The notes under the pieces are model-generated. The model saw only the letters and a program-made list of their open reading frames with translations. It searched no databases and was not told where the DNA came from. From assembly GCA_007844125.1 (NCBI GenBank), contig CM017556.1, positions 81,336,409-81,400,408 on the forward strand: a DNA stretch of 64,000 nt. Reading direction: 5' to 3'. Below are positions 11,963 through 23,115 of this stretch, piece by piece. Position 1 is the first letter of the stretch. Each line of letters begins with the position of its first letter. Position numbers and translations under genes: made by a program. The stretch comes from Sinonovacula constricta. Lineage: Eukaryota > Mollusca > Bivalvia > Cardiida > Solecurtidae.

Positions 11963-13399
11963 TACAATTTATACAGTCTCCACCGCAACATTTAGCGGAG
12001 GCCGAGAGAACTGTTGCTGCTGAAAGCTGTGCAGGGCTCACGATTGATTTTAAAATATACTGTAAAAACACATTATTTTCTTTTAACATTACTTTATCAG
12101 TGTTTAAATACATAAAAACTTAATTTTTGCTGAAAAACCTGTAACTTTAAACACATTAAATATCCTTATGAGAATAACCTGCTAAGTTTTAAATAAAACA
12201 TCTAGCTTAGGTAACGTAAGTTGATACAAAAATGAGCACAAAGAAATAAGAATGCAGATAAATGCATGCATAATTTAGTCACAATAAACTATTTTGTGTG
12301 CTTGAAATAAAGAGTACACAATTTTCACTTCTTACAAAATCACCAACATATTTGTAGATTTAATCATAAGTCATACTTACCCGTAAAAATAAAGTAATCG
12401 AGACTTGTTCACACCTAACTGGTTACCTGTCACTGGATTGGTACAACCACTGAATCAGTCAGCTATGACCCCCATATCACGGTACACAAGTGTGAAACCT
12501 TTGAAATAGCCCCAGCTGTGTTCAGCAACGATTAAAATCACTCAAAACTTGTCTGGAAAATAATACTGTTGCTGCTAAAAGGTTGTTGTTAATCAGATGT
12601 TTCCAGTGGAAGTGTTTTACTGTATTCGAATTCGTTTTGCAATTTTGTGGATTATTTATTTTTCACTTCATAAGTCTGGAAGATTTTGCCAAACACAATT
12701 CATCTACACAAACTTGGATATGATAACTCTTCTATATTATATATAAACTATTATTAAAATTTATGTTTATGCATGCATTTGGTTGTTTTGTTCCTGAACT
12801 TGTATAATGTTTAAAACTGTTTTGTTAAGTTTGTTTTATAATTATAAATACCATGAAAATGCGTGATTCCAATTGATCACGTTGAATGATCATTCAAATA
12901 TTAACTTAGCTAATTATTGCTTTATCTATCAAATTAATGCGTTCTACTATTGCACATAACGGTTTTGTTTCATTGCGACAAATTTCATAATTAATATCAT
13001 TTAGAAGAGTTGATGAAAAGATCAATGTAAGTTGGTTTATAAAACATCCATTAACTAGTATACATTTATTTAATTAATAAAGATAAACAAATATACTCAG
13101 CGATCAAACTAGTTTGATATGCTGAACAAGATTGAAATCTCTGATAATTTGTTACGGATGATTGTAATTTGTATAGATTAATATGAATAACTGAAGAAAA
13201 ACCACATATAACACACATCAACTCAGGCTGTTTTTTCTGTATGGCGACAAACACGTGACTTAGTTTTCATCAAACAAAATCGACCATGTCGATTAAAACA
13301 TAACTGAACTTTTAAGACGAAACACTAGATTAGGTATACTCCAAAACAATATGGTATATTACTTCAAATTCTTCATCGTGTGTGCTTCAGTGCTGTTTG
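11963..13399. other. Upstream region of the PAN-FTP gene
   Basis: No gene recognised. A TTTATAAAA word at 13037-13044 lies about 360 bp before the chosen start codon. It is a possible TATA box if the 5' UTR is long or contains an intron; this is weak evidence because the region is AT-rich throughout. Confidence 0.35.
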
Positions 13400-13709
13400 A
13401 TGATGACTTCTTCAATGAGATTTAGCCTGATGTTTAATCTTCTTGTCTATAAACATGTTCTTGTGATCGGAGCGCAAGAAAAATTCATCGTTAGTGACAA
13501 CGTCAAATTTGCCGATTCCTTCGAAATTATTCAGTCTTTAAATTACCTGAGTAATTGTCTCGTCGCGTGTCACAAGCGTGATAACTGCATGTCCGTTAAT
13601 TACGAAACATCCACAGGGACGTGTGAGCTCACCGAGCTAATTCCGGGGCTGTCACCCGTGGAACCTGACGCGTTTCCCGGCTGGCAACTGGTCTTTACCG
13701 ATCTGTCAG
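13400..13709 (+). CDS. Exon 1: signal peptide and PAN-like module
   Basis: 103 codons plus one base. After MMTSSMRFSLMFNLLVYKHV a charged mature start (AQEKF) follows. Four cysteines in the second half fit a minimal PAN/Apple fold like those seen in molluscan lectin-like proteins. Donor CAG|GTAAAA. The same layout, with CMSVN, TGTCE, LIPGLS and PGWQ, recurs in the exon at 63539-63842. Confidence 0.82.
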
Positions 13710-16700
13710 GTAAAATGTTGTTTTCTTGTTAAATATACTTGCCTACAAATAAGATCACTTTTATCAGCTTGGTTTAAATTAATAAAACGAATAAGCGTCG
13801 GTTAGAACCTGACAAAATCACAACAGAGGTTATGTTGAAATTTAGATTTAAGTATTGTGCAAGTCGGAATGTATATTGTAACTACATACAATAACCGGTA
13901 GCAATAATCACAACCTTACTACGTAGATAACTGGACTACAGTACCAGGGTTCTTCCCATGTACCTTTCGATAATAAGAGTTTATATATATTTTTATCATA
14001 TTACAATTTGTCTTTTTCTTCCTTTTTTCTATTAACAGCTTCTGAATTTGTATTTTAAAACTACCGTTTAAAATATGTTCTTAGTAATTATAACATAAAG
14101 TAATAAAAGAAAACAGCAACAACTCACTTAAATGATATTTGCACAACAGAAAGGTTGAAATGTCGATTTCTCTCACATCTATTTTAGCGAATTTTATCTT
14201 GAATCTGCTTTTGATATAGAGTTACCTTTGACATGACGTCATTTATCTTCTGCTTTTAATTCCCCATTCGAAGAATAAAAGAGTCACTATTTGTCATCTT
14301 TCCCTTGTGGCTATTTATTTATAAATAGTTTACATAGGAAATATGGTTAATTGTTTTATTTGGCATAATGCTCAAGCAATTTTATTCATTCTTCCGAAGT
14401 GTTCAAGATATTTAAAACCTGAAAAATAACATTTTATACAACAGCGAAATACCAAAGGAAGACGAAAAGAGTTATTTTAGGGAATCGTTATATATATAAA
14501 AAAAAACACGCGGAAATTATAAAATAATCAGTTTCTTCTTAGGTGATGAGAACTATAATTTTTACTGTCTTAGTCTGACAGTATAGTGTTTACCATTGAA
14601 TTTTTTCCCCACATTTATCTCAGGCTTTATAGTGACTTTAACATTATTACGTTGCTACTCTTGTGAAACTAAGATTATTTTCAAATAAGGCGTGTTTTTT
14701 AACTTTCGGAAAATGTTTTTCTTTAGATTTAAACTCCCGTGTTAAAAATCAGACGAACACAGACTTTGATGTTGATTGAACCGGAAGAGTGGACAGCGCC
14801 CTTTTGTACACACTACCTTGTAATATGATAATGCTAATTTTATACAGCTATTTCTGGGGTTACTGGAAAATACCGAAAAAATATAATTTAATTTAAACTT
14901 ATATGCAGTCAAATACATACCAAGTCAAAAGCAAATCAAATTGCACGCGAAACTTCAGAGATTCACACAATAAATATTGAAAGTACTAATGGTATAAATT
15001 GTGAAAACTATTTTGTGCTCGTTTAATTTCAGATCCTGTGTCAATGAAAGGAGCTGTGGCATGGCAGTCTCAGATAAAGCTTCCTGCCAGCCGTGGTATT
15101 GACGGTAATACGAACTCACACCTTTTAAAGGGTTCTTCCTGCTTTGAAACGTATGACACGAAGCCATGGTGGGCCGTCGAACTTCTGCGAGTGTCCAGAA
15201 TGGAAAGCGTCACAGTCTATTTCAGGAGAGACTGTTGCCGTAAGCATCAATTAACAACTCATCTGAATCATAGAACAGAACAAACAGAAATTTTATTTAG
15301 ATTTGTACATATAGTATTGTACATCATCTTTGCAACATATAAACATATATATAGTAAATGTGTAAATGTGTCACGTGAATCTAAACGGATAATTTTGTTT
15401 AATCGCAACTTTAAACAGTACTTAGTCAAAACATATTTAGTACAATATAATAGTACAATCCGAAATAGAGAACATCTATTAACTTTTAATCTTCTGTATT
15501 GAGTGAATCTAAAGCATTTAAATTTGTGTAAAGCTATTATCATAAATGATATATTCATTTTCAAATATATTTAACTATTTATGTTGATGTAATCTTATAC
15601 AACTGTATAATTGCACAATTAATAATAATACCTAGTAAAATTACACACACACATACAAAAATAAAAAAATAAAATAAAAAATACTAAAACCCTATCATTT
15701 AAATTAAAAACTATATAATATTTGACTTGGACTGCGTCCATTGTCTTATACATTCTTTATATACTAATATGATAAGGTCTAATAGAATCGAATTGAGTAC
15801 AATTGGGAAAGAAGAAAAATTCCTAATTCCAAATCTGACCTTATATTTATTTTTTTATTTACACTATTTATATTGTTACATATTTTCAATATATAGACAA
15901 ACTTTTGTTAAAGTCTAAAGAAAAACAACAGTGTTTTTATCGAAACAAGACATTACCTTGAAATAAAGTTGTATAGTAATATTATTTATTATTGTTAATA
16001 TTGTTAATATCTTTTTGTAGAAGCTAAATTGTAGGAATCATATTGCCGATATAATTAATCATGTCCCCAACTGCTTGCGAGAAATGCACAACGCAACGTC
16101 AAATCGTTGTTTAATGTATGTGTGTACCAGGCTTGAAATGTAATGTCACCGTCATTGGTTTTATTAATTTTGTGAGACTAACACATTGCATTTTTGATAA
16201 TTAAAACTCGTTTGAGTTTGTTGTACCAAACGTTTTAATTATGCCATAATAACGTTACAGGCACCATACGCAACTTGCAAGTAATCGACGTAAATGTCTA
16301 CGTTAAGAGGTCAATTCCTCAATATACAAGTGACGCCAAACAGACTATGCGTAGCTTTAGTGACTGATCACAAACAAACTTCAGTCACTACTTTTCACTT
16401 TTTTAGAATACAAGTGACACCTACTAGCAAGCTTCACATAGCTGAGTGGCTAATTACCAACAAATACCAGTTACTAGTGTACCTGATAAAAGCTAAGATA
16501 TAAATAAAAGCCACCCATACAGTTTTAGTATGTACTTTTGTACATAAACTGGTGCTTCTCGACCACAATCTGATTAGCATTTTAGTTAGGATTTTCCAGT
16601 TTGCAAATTACTAAAGCGTTAGCACCGAACATGGTGCATAAACGCATAGTAACAAGAGAACAATTTGTCTGACAGGTCGGTAAAGATCAGTTGCCAGCCG

Positions 16701-17292
16701 GGAAATACATTAGCCTCATAGGTGGTAGTCCAGGAATTAGCCGGCTGAGCTCACACATCAGTTGATGTTTTGTAATTAACGGGCATGCAATCATCACGCA
16801 TGCAACACGCGTTTTGCATCAATATTTTATCAGCAAACAGACATAAAACTTCACACTATAAGGTCAAGCCCTACATACATTGACTTGGTGTTATTTGGGC
16901 CAAACTACAAAATACCAAACGTGTACACTTTATGTAAGCCGTATGATAACCGTTACACGTCAGCTATAAATGACACCTAAGTTTTTTTTGTCAAGTGTTT
17001 CCAGTTTTATATTACAGCGGAAAGAGCATTATAGCTGATTTAGGTATAGTTTCTTTTTGTTATCTTTTCAGTTTATAGGACTAGAAAACTGCATTTCCTA
17101 GTGTCCCTAACTCGAGCCTACCATGACGCCGATATCGTGACAGAGGTGGCATATTACGAAGGACCGCCATCCCATGCTGGAGAAAACCCATTGCACATCG
17201 CTTTTCTAAAGGGAACCTTTGGCAAAGTCTTGAAAATAAGCAAAGATATAGACGAACGAATGCATTTGTGCGAAATTATACTTAAGTCTTAA
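13400..17292 (+). CDS. Secreted PAN/Apple plus F-type lectin-domain protein
   Basis: Three exons, 13400-13709, 15033-15239 and 17072-17292, joined with consistent phases (1, 1) at gtaaaa/ttcag and gtaagc/tttcag sites, give 245 residues and a TAA stop. Residues 1 to about 28 form a hydrophobic signal peptide. Residues of about 30-108 contain a Cys-patterned PAN/Apple-like module (CLVACHKRDNCMSVNYETS, then TGTCE and PGWQ). The remainder is an FTP (fucolectin, tachylectin-4, pentraxin-1) domain: GIDGNTNSH, PWWAVELL, SVTVYFRRDCC, and the closing MHLCEIIL. FTP domains are extracellular sugar-binding beta-sandwiches, often fucose-specific. The Arg-x-Asp-Cys-Cys core and the Arg three residues after it are present, but I see no histidine at the usual fucose-contact position after the Cys of GSSC. 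Ligand preference is therefore uncertain. The ATG at 13400 is chosen because it gives the signal peptide; the next in-frame ATG is 13403. Confidence 0.85.
13710..15032 (+). other. Intron 1 of the PAN-FTP gene
   Basis: 1.3 kb, AT-rich. It contains the palindromic TGACGTCA (about 14233-14240), a perfect CRE-type site, in a context (TTTGACATGACGTCA) that is kept in the dead copy near 28311-28325. No repeats recognised apart from this. Confidence 0.7.
15033..15239 (+). CDS. Exon 2: first half of FTP domain
   Basis: Symmetric phase 1-1 exon of 207 bp between ATTTCAG and CC|GTAAGC. It starts DPVSMKGAVAWQS and ends FRRDCC. The disulfide-forming Cys-Cys pair sits exactly at the exon end. Its dead counterpart is at 28879-29057. 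Confidence 0.87.
15240..17071 (+). other. Intron 2 of the PAN-FTP gene
   Basis: 1.8 kb, very AT-rich in 15540-15720. A degenerate tandem pair, about 16320-16388 and 16405-16475, repeats ATACAAGTGAC-C-AA---AC-AGCTT--TG. No coding content seen. Confidence 0.6.
17072..17292 (+). CDS. Exon 3: second half of FTP domain
   Basis: Starts after TTTTCAG with TT, completing a Leu codon with the last base of exon 2. It reads YRTRKLHFLVSLTRAYHDAD, then the YYEGPPSHAGEN loop and HLCEIILKS-stop. The closing L-C-E pattern is the classical last strand of FTP domains. Confidence 0.85.
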
Positions 17293-20200
17293 TATGTACC
17301 AAGAGTAAGTAAGTATGCAATAAGAGTAATGTCATAGAATTCCTATGAAAGAGAAGACTATTACAAATTTTGTGGTAAATGATCTTGGTCGTTAGTTTAT
17401 AAGAATTACATACGTTTTTTATAATGTGTATGTAGTATGTACTTTTAGCAAGTTGTTTACACCTTGTTTTAACATTGGCCGCTTACTTAAATTGGTATGA
17501 TCTAAATAAAGAAAAATACCGCGTCTGATTTATTGAAATAAATAATCGACACCATATATTCATTATGTGCGTATCAGTCAAAAGTTACTGGAAGCATGCA
17601 CTTTGACATTTTAAAACACGTTAAGGTTTTATAAAAAAGACAATAATATACTTAATATTATATGCTGAAATCAAAACTACTTTTATTTTATGAACTGTAA
17701 AAGGAAACCCATGTGAAAAAATAAAATCGTTACTGAGTGCATTCTTATGACGGAATTAATTATAGCAAGTTATTAAACATTAAGTTACATACACGTATAT
17801 TAATCATTATACTTGCAAAATACGCATACACTTGCAAAATACGCAATTAACTTAAGTGAAGTCTATATCTCATTGACGAATTTCGCTCAAAAACGTTACC
17901 ATATTTATACCAATCTCGCACACAAATGAATTATGTAAATGTGATTTTTTACTTCTCGTTAAATTCTTGATAGTTTGACGGTCTTAAATTTAGTATGCGT
18001 AATAATTTCTTAAAATACCTAGTTAAGTGATTTTCGGCTGGAAGTCGTAACTCTTAAAACACACTCTTAAAGAATGAACAAAAACATTTTAGAATATTTT
18101 ATAAATATTTAAGAAATTTTGAGGATATAAAACATTTATATTACTTTCATCTTATCTTTTCAGACTGTGTCTATTTCTTGCAAAATCATATATAATATCA
18201 AATGAACATTCAATTAAAACATGCCGGCAAACAGGTGTGTGTTTGGGTATTATAGTACGATATATAAGTATTAAAAGTATTTGAAGTACTTAGTACTTAA
18301 CTTGACCAAGTTGTTCAAAATTAAATTCGCACTTTAGTTGTATGCTATTAAACTATGCTTTTATGTTATTTGTTTCATTCCTACAAAAAATAAGTCTGTG
18401 TTGTACCAAACATGTCGTCAAGGATATTTACCGCTAAATTGATGATTTTCCATGAAAGTCATTTCATGTTAACAAATGTCTTTATTTATAGGTGATTTCC
18501 GAAAATTTGAGCCTGAAAAAATATCGAAGAAATGCAAAAAGCATAAAAGAAAACGGATGTTTTGTTTGTAATAGTGTTCGTAATCATTTGACAAAGATAA
18601 TAACAGAAACTTAAAAGAGAAAAACTAACTCATTACTTCCATTGAAAAATAAATTCAGATCAAGTTCCCGGATAAATTGTCAGAAGGGGATTATTTGTTT
18701 CCAAAATGTATTACCCGATGTCTGTTTAACAAATCAAATATGCAGAAGAAATTAACGATGCCATTTCAAAGTTGATATTCAAATCTCGAGTCTTTTAGAA
18801 AGCGAAGGTTGAATCTGTTTGCATTTTAAATACTAATACATGGGATTTATATGACTTATGGTTTTGATTTGTCACTGTCAACCTTTTAAATTCATTTATT
18901 GTAAATAATTTAATCAGACAAGGGAATGTGTATTACTTTTTCTTTGAATATTTCCTTTGTGAACGTAGAGATATTGTTAGAGAAACACGGTTTTATAATA
19001 GTTCTATTTTAGTGAGCAGAAATAAGACGTGATGAAAGCATATATTGGTGCGGTGGAATTCGTTACGGTGAATAACGAATTTACCATATTGGAAATAAAA
19101 ATCGCATGGGAGGTCATAGCAATTACTTATATATTTTATCAGATCAAGTTAAAGTTTGTAGTTGTTGTCTCCAAAACCTTTTTTATTTGCCATGTTCGTT
19201 AAAAAAGAAAATTTAAAACGTCTTGTCAGATTTAAATATAAATTCCTGGTATCACAATAATCGTCTTTTTCATTTTTCTATTTCAAGGATATTTTGCATA
19301 GCTATCCCCCTATAAATCAAATCACACCAGTAAATATTTCATTATTCTAGTCTTTCTGAAGAGAACAAGCTGTGTTTCGAGATTTTTACAAAGAAGAACA
19401 TGTATGTGCATGGAAATTGTCCATGTTTCTTTGCAAAATTAAAATAGTAACAGAAGCATTTCTTGTACTGCAAAAATAATCATCGATTTATACTCCATAA
19501 AAAGCAAAGAAAAACGACAAATGAATCCTTGTAAATCTCTATGGATTTCAAATATTCGTCGACGCCTCGAGATTCAATTTGGACGCCTTTTCCCGAATGT
19601 TAAGAACACTGAACCCTGATTCTCATTGCCAAAAAGCAGCTATGTCAATGATTCCACTGAATAACGAATTCATAACAACTAATACTATATACCGATGTTG
19701 TCATTTCTAATAAACATTGTATGTTGCAATGTTTTGCAAAATGTATGTAAAAAAACTCTTTATAATGACCATAGTTGTGTCTTTGTGTTGTTTTTCGAAC
19801 GGAAAGCAGTTGCAAAATAGAAGAGTCACATCTAAACAGTGTAACAGAGCGCCTTAAACGGCTGGCTTTGAATACACGAACTGTTCATAGACTAGTATTG
19901 TAAGAATAAAGGACTCATGGACAAAACTGGTGAATTACAAGCTAACAAAAAATGCGGTTTAGGGATGATTATCGGAATAACAGTTTAGATGTTTTCATTT
20001 AAGTTTAACTCTTTGTATTAATTGTTTTGGTTTGGTTACCTTTAGCTGTGGAACGATAATAGGTACCATCATTCACACTTAAGTCATAAATCGACTTCTC
20101 AATTTTTACAATAAACCGGTTTAAATAAAATATTGAAAGCAAGAAAAAATCTTACAAACATATAAATAAAAAGGCACTTGACTGGGAGGAAGGAAACGGC

Positions 20201-21640
20201 AGCAAAATAAAAGCTCATACGTAATTCATATTGCATGGGATCTATTACCTGATTTACAACTTTGTTTGCGCTGTTATTTAATCTGCTAATCGTAAATAAT
20301 GAGCATGATTCATCTGAGCGGAAGAATTTTATTTGCATGCTGGTGTATTAGCGTCTGAGAGAGCACACACAGATTCTTTGTTATAGCAGTAAAATTCCAA
20401 TACGTTCACTATCAATACAAAATTAACTGGCAATCGTCTCTTTCAAATACTGTTTGAATTAAATCATCAGCATGGCGTATTTGATAATTGCTGTAATAGA
20501 ATTCCACAAACGTGATTCCCTGTCTTAGCCTTCAGAAATAAAATATTTAGTAATACATTAGTTAAAATAACAAAAGGCAAAGGTCATTACACAAAGTAAA
20601 CCTTATTAAGTGGAGGCTTGGTATGAAAAGTTCAATATAGTTGTTCTACTATTATTTTTCAATTCGAGATGTAGGTAAACCGCCAGAAAATACATTGGAA
20701 AATATAAAGAGAAAACCCCCGACAGACATCTTATTTACTCGACTGAAATAACGTTTTATGTTTTCATACGCATTCAGAAAATTGAAGTTTTTGTTTTCTT
20801 TGTCAGTGGTACATTAAATATTCTTTATAATGAATGTCTTGAATTAAAAGAACTAGCTCTACTTCGAGGTTAACATTGAAAAAGTTCTATGTCGTAGCTT
20901 TTTCATATTTAAATTATTAGAAATTAGCGTACACCAAGGTTGGATGTATGTCAATGGAAATTTTACGTAACAATGAAACGTATACTTTTGCCATTTAAAT
21001 ACAAACGTGACACAAACAACGGAGACACAGCGATCCCCAAAGGTACCGTCTTGGAACGGAAGTCGAAAAAGTGATAGATCGGCTGGTATGCTTTAACCGT
21101 TTGACAGAATCCTTACTATGAACATTCTGAGACTTTTCTCAAGAACAAACAAAAGCTAACGTATCAGTTAAATATACAACAGTCAATAATGTTAGAAATA
21201 AGTAATTTCCAGATAGATTGTATAAAATGGAAACAAAATTACACGTATATTTTTTGCAAATACTGAATAGAATTACTACAAATGTAACATTTTCTGATCA
21301 TGAATACACAATATGTCAAGGCTCAATGAGCATTACAGCATATATAATAAGGTACACATATGGTAGTTAAATGTAAAAGTTATAAAATAAATATGTGATT
21401 GCAGGGCAACTACTAACCGGAAATTAAGTGCAAACGATGTATATTAACGCCGTGGTCACTTGGTTACACGGGCGGGACATTGATTTACTTGTGGCTAATG
21501 CACTATTTGCAGTACTCCCTCTTCAAAGCCGAGCACTAAATATCTCAACGTCGGAATGCAATCATAACGTTTTAAGAAATGTTTTGGGTCACCATCTGAT
21601 GTCGGTAAGTACATTTCTTCTCAAAAATATTAGCTCTTAG
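17293..21640. other. Unit U1 backbone downstream of the gene
   Basis: No gene recognised. Several blocks recur in order in unit U2: 17780-18050 with 31370-31860, 18580-19020 with 36240-36670, 19380-19560 with 37430-37640, 19870-19980 with 39480-39600, 20290-20345 with 40250-40330, and 21290-21340 with 41070-41130. The blocks match by eye with many substitutions and indels, showing an old tandem segmental duplication of about 15 kb. Confidence 0.75.
17505..17510 (+). terminator. Candidate poly(A) signal of the PAN-FTP gene
   Basis: AATAAA 213 bp after the stop codon, the first good hexamer downstream. The cleavage site itself is not visible. Confidence 0.5.
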
Positions 21641-21659
21641 CTCTATTTAAAACATGTTT

Positions 21660-21745
21660 AAAAACAACAACAACAAAAGAAAACAACAACAAAGGAAAAC
21701 ACAACAAAACAAAAAAACAAAACAAACAACAACAAAAACAACACG
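21660..21745. repeat. A/C-rich low-complexity tract (CAA-type)
   Basis: About 85 bp of AAC, CAA and AAAC words with almost no T or G. It could be the decayed tail of a retroposon; no body is recognised next to it. Confidence 0.8.
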
Positions 21746-22534
21746 GCCCCGTCGCATGACGAAAATTTGTTAAGGTACATTTGACTCGCAAAATAGGTCA
21801 CCGTTGGTAAACGCTTGCAGTAATCTCTTTAATTAAACAAGAATTGCGTGGTAGTATCGTCAAAAGTCACTATTACCCAACCGGATAGATTTCTTTCACG
21901 TGAATCTGTAAACACTACCATAGATGGATTATGTAAACGTGGGCAATTTTATGCCTCAGTTCAGCCTGAACGAAATACTCTGACTATCCGAATTGTGTTG
22001 CTCTTATATGTTTCAATTACTTTTGTATCATGTTACTTACTGTGTTTGATAATTTTGAGTGTATTTCAATACAATTATAAGTAATAAGCTAAGTCCCTAT
22101 AATAAAGTCCCTGTGTCTTGGGAGTGGTTATTAAATGGGTCGTGTTTAACATGTGTCTAGATCGTAGGAAGATCTAACAAAACCAAAATAAGATCAAGAT
22201 CTAGATTTTTTAGTCAATTGTCAGTATGTATTTGTACACACATTTCCATTGCTTTTAACTTATGTCAAATGAGAACTATATTATTTTAGATGTTTTACAA
22301 CAGAACATAATCTTCATGACTCACAGATAATTTAAACCCTGTGGATAATCATCGCCTTAATGAGACAGTTCAATTGATAACCCACATGTTTTAGAATTTA
22401 CCGAGTTAGCATATCAGCTAATTTGCAATTTATCCGGGACAATGAAAAGATCATTTATTACTAAAGTATCTATTTCAGAACTACCACTTGATGATGTCAA
22501 ATTGAGCATCAATGACGCCCGTACCTGGCCAAAG

Positions 22535-22965
22535 ATTACATATGAGGATCGTTTTGAGTTTCTTGTGATGTCAAAATCATTTCATTGAAATGCTACGAAG
22601 TCATTTCGATCCATGTATGCAACTATGTGCAAAATGGTTGGGCAGGTGACATTTACTCCTACAAAGGAGACCATCATAAAAGCCAAAGTTTCCCCATCAC
22701 AACCAGGTGTATGACGTGTAAATTATATGGTCTAGGTTGTTGTAGGAGATGACAACTCTATCATAAGTGATCGCTGTACTTGTCCAGCCGGTGAAGGACA
22801 AAGTTGCAGTTACATTGCTGCTATCGCGTATGCAGTTTATTTGGCATGGTCTCATGGAATAGCAGGAGAAACATGTACAGACAAAGAGAGACTTTGGGGC
22901 CGTGGTGCTGTAAAGGCTATTTTGCAGGACAGAATTAAAAACATTGATTTTTTTCAAGACCAAAA
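22535..22965 (+). pseudogene. SWIM zinc-finger protein relic (transposon-linked type)
   Basis: Broken frames on the plus strand read VQNGWAGDIYSYKGDHHKS, then, after frame changes, VVGDDNSIISDRCTCPAGEG followed by QSCSYIAAIAYAVYLA. The C-x-C...C-x-[H/Y] pattern with CTCPAG is a SWIM zinc finger, here with Tyr in place of the usual His. Animal proteins with this SWIM form often carry a YqaJ-like nuclease and occur as the second protein of ISL2EU-type DNA transposons. There are stops and shifts (for example between 22570 and 22640), so it is not functional. No YqaJ part is recognised before 23116. Confidence 0.65.
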
Positions 22966-23115
22966 GTCAATACAACATCAGTAGAGAGGAAAAAATGCAC
23001 CCGAAAAAACTTCCAGTACTCCTTAAAATTTTTAAGTGTTTAAGCATGGAGGACATTCACTGCCACACATTGAAAACACTGGCACAAATTTGCTACGGAC
23101 ATGTAAACGAACTTT

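Noticed and set aside
11401..12123. Long open frames on both strands (up to about 204 codons)
   Set aside because: They are translations of the TG array (Thr-His or Cys-Val runs), with no other coding signal.
12370..12430. Minus-strand donor-like site (ACTTACCC on plus) suggesting an exon of an opposite gene
   Set aside because: No open frame, acceptor or family match supports it; single splice words are common.
16294..16503. 69-codon frame within intron 2
   Set aside because: Its internal repeat comes from a degenerate tandem duplication, and it lies inside an intron without splice support.
21428..21640. 70-codon plus-strand frame
   Set aside because: No recognisable family, no splice partners and no counterpart in U2; probably chance, though it ends at a GTAAGT-like site (21604).
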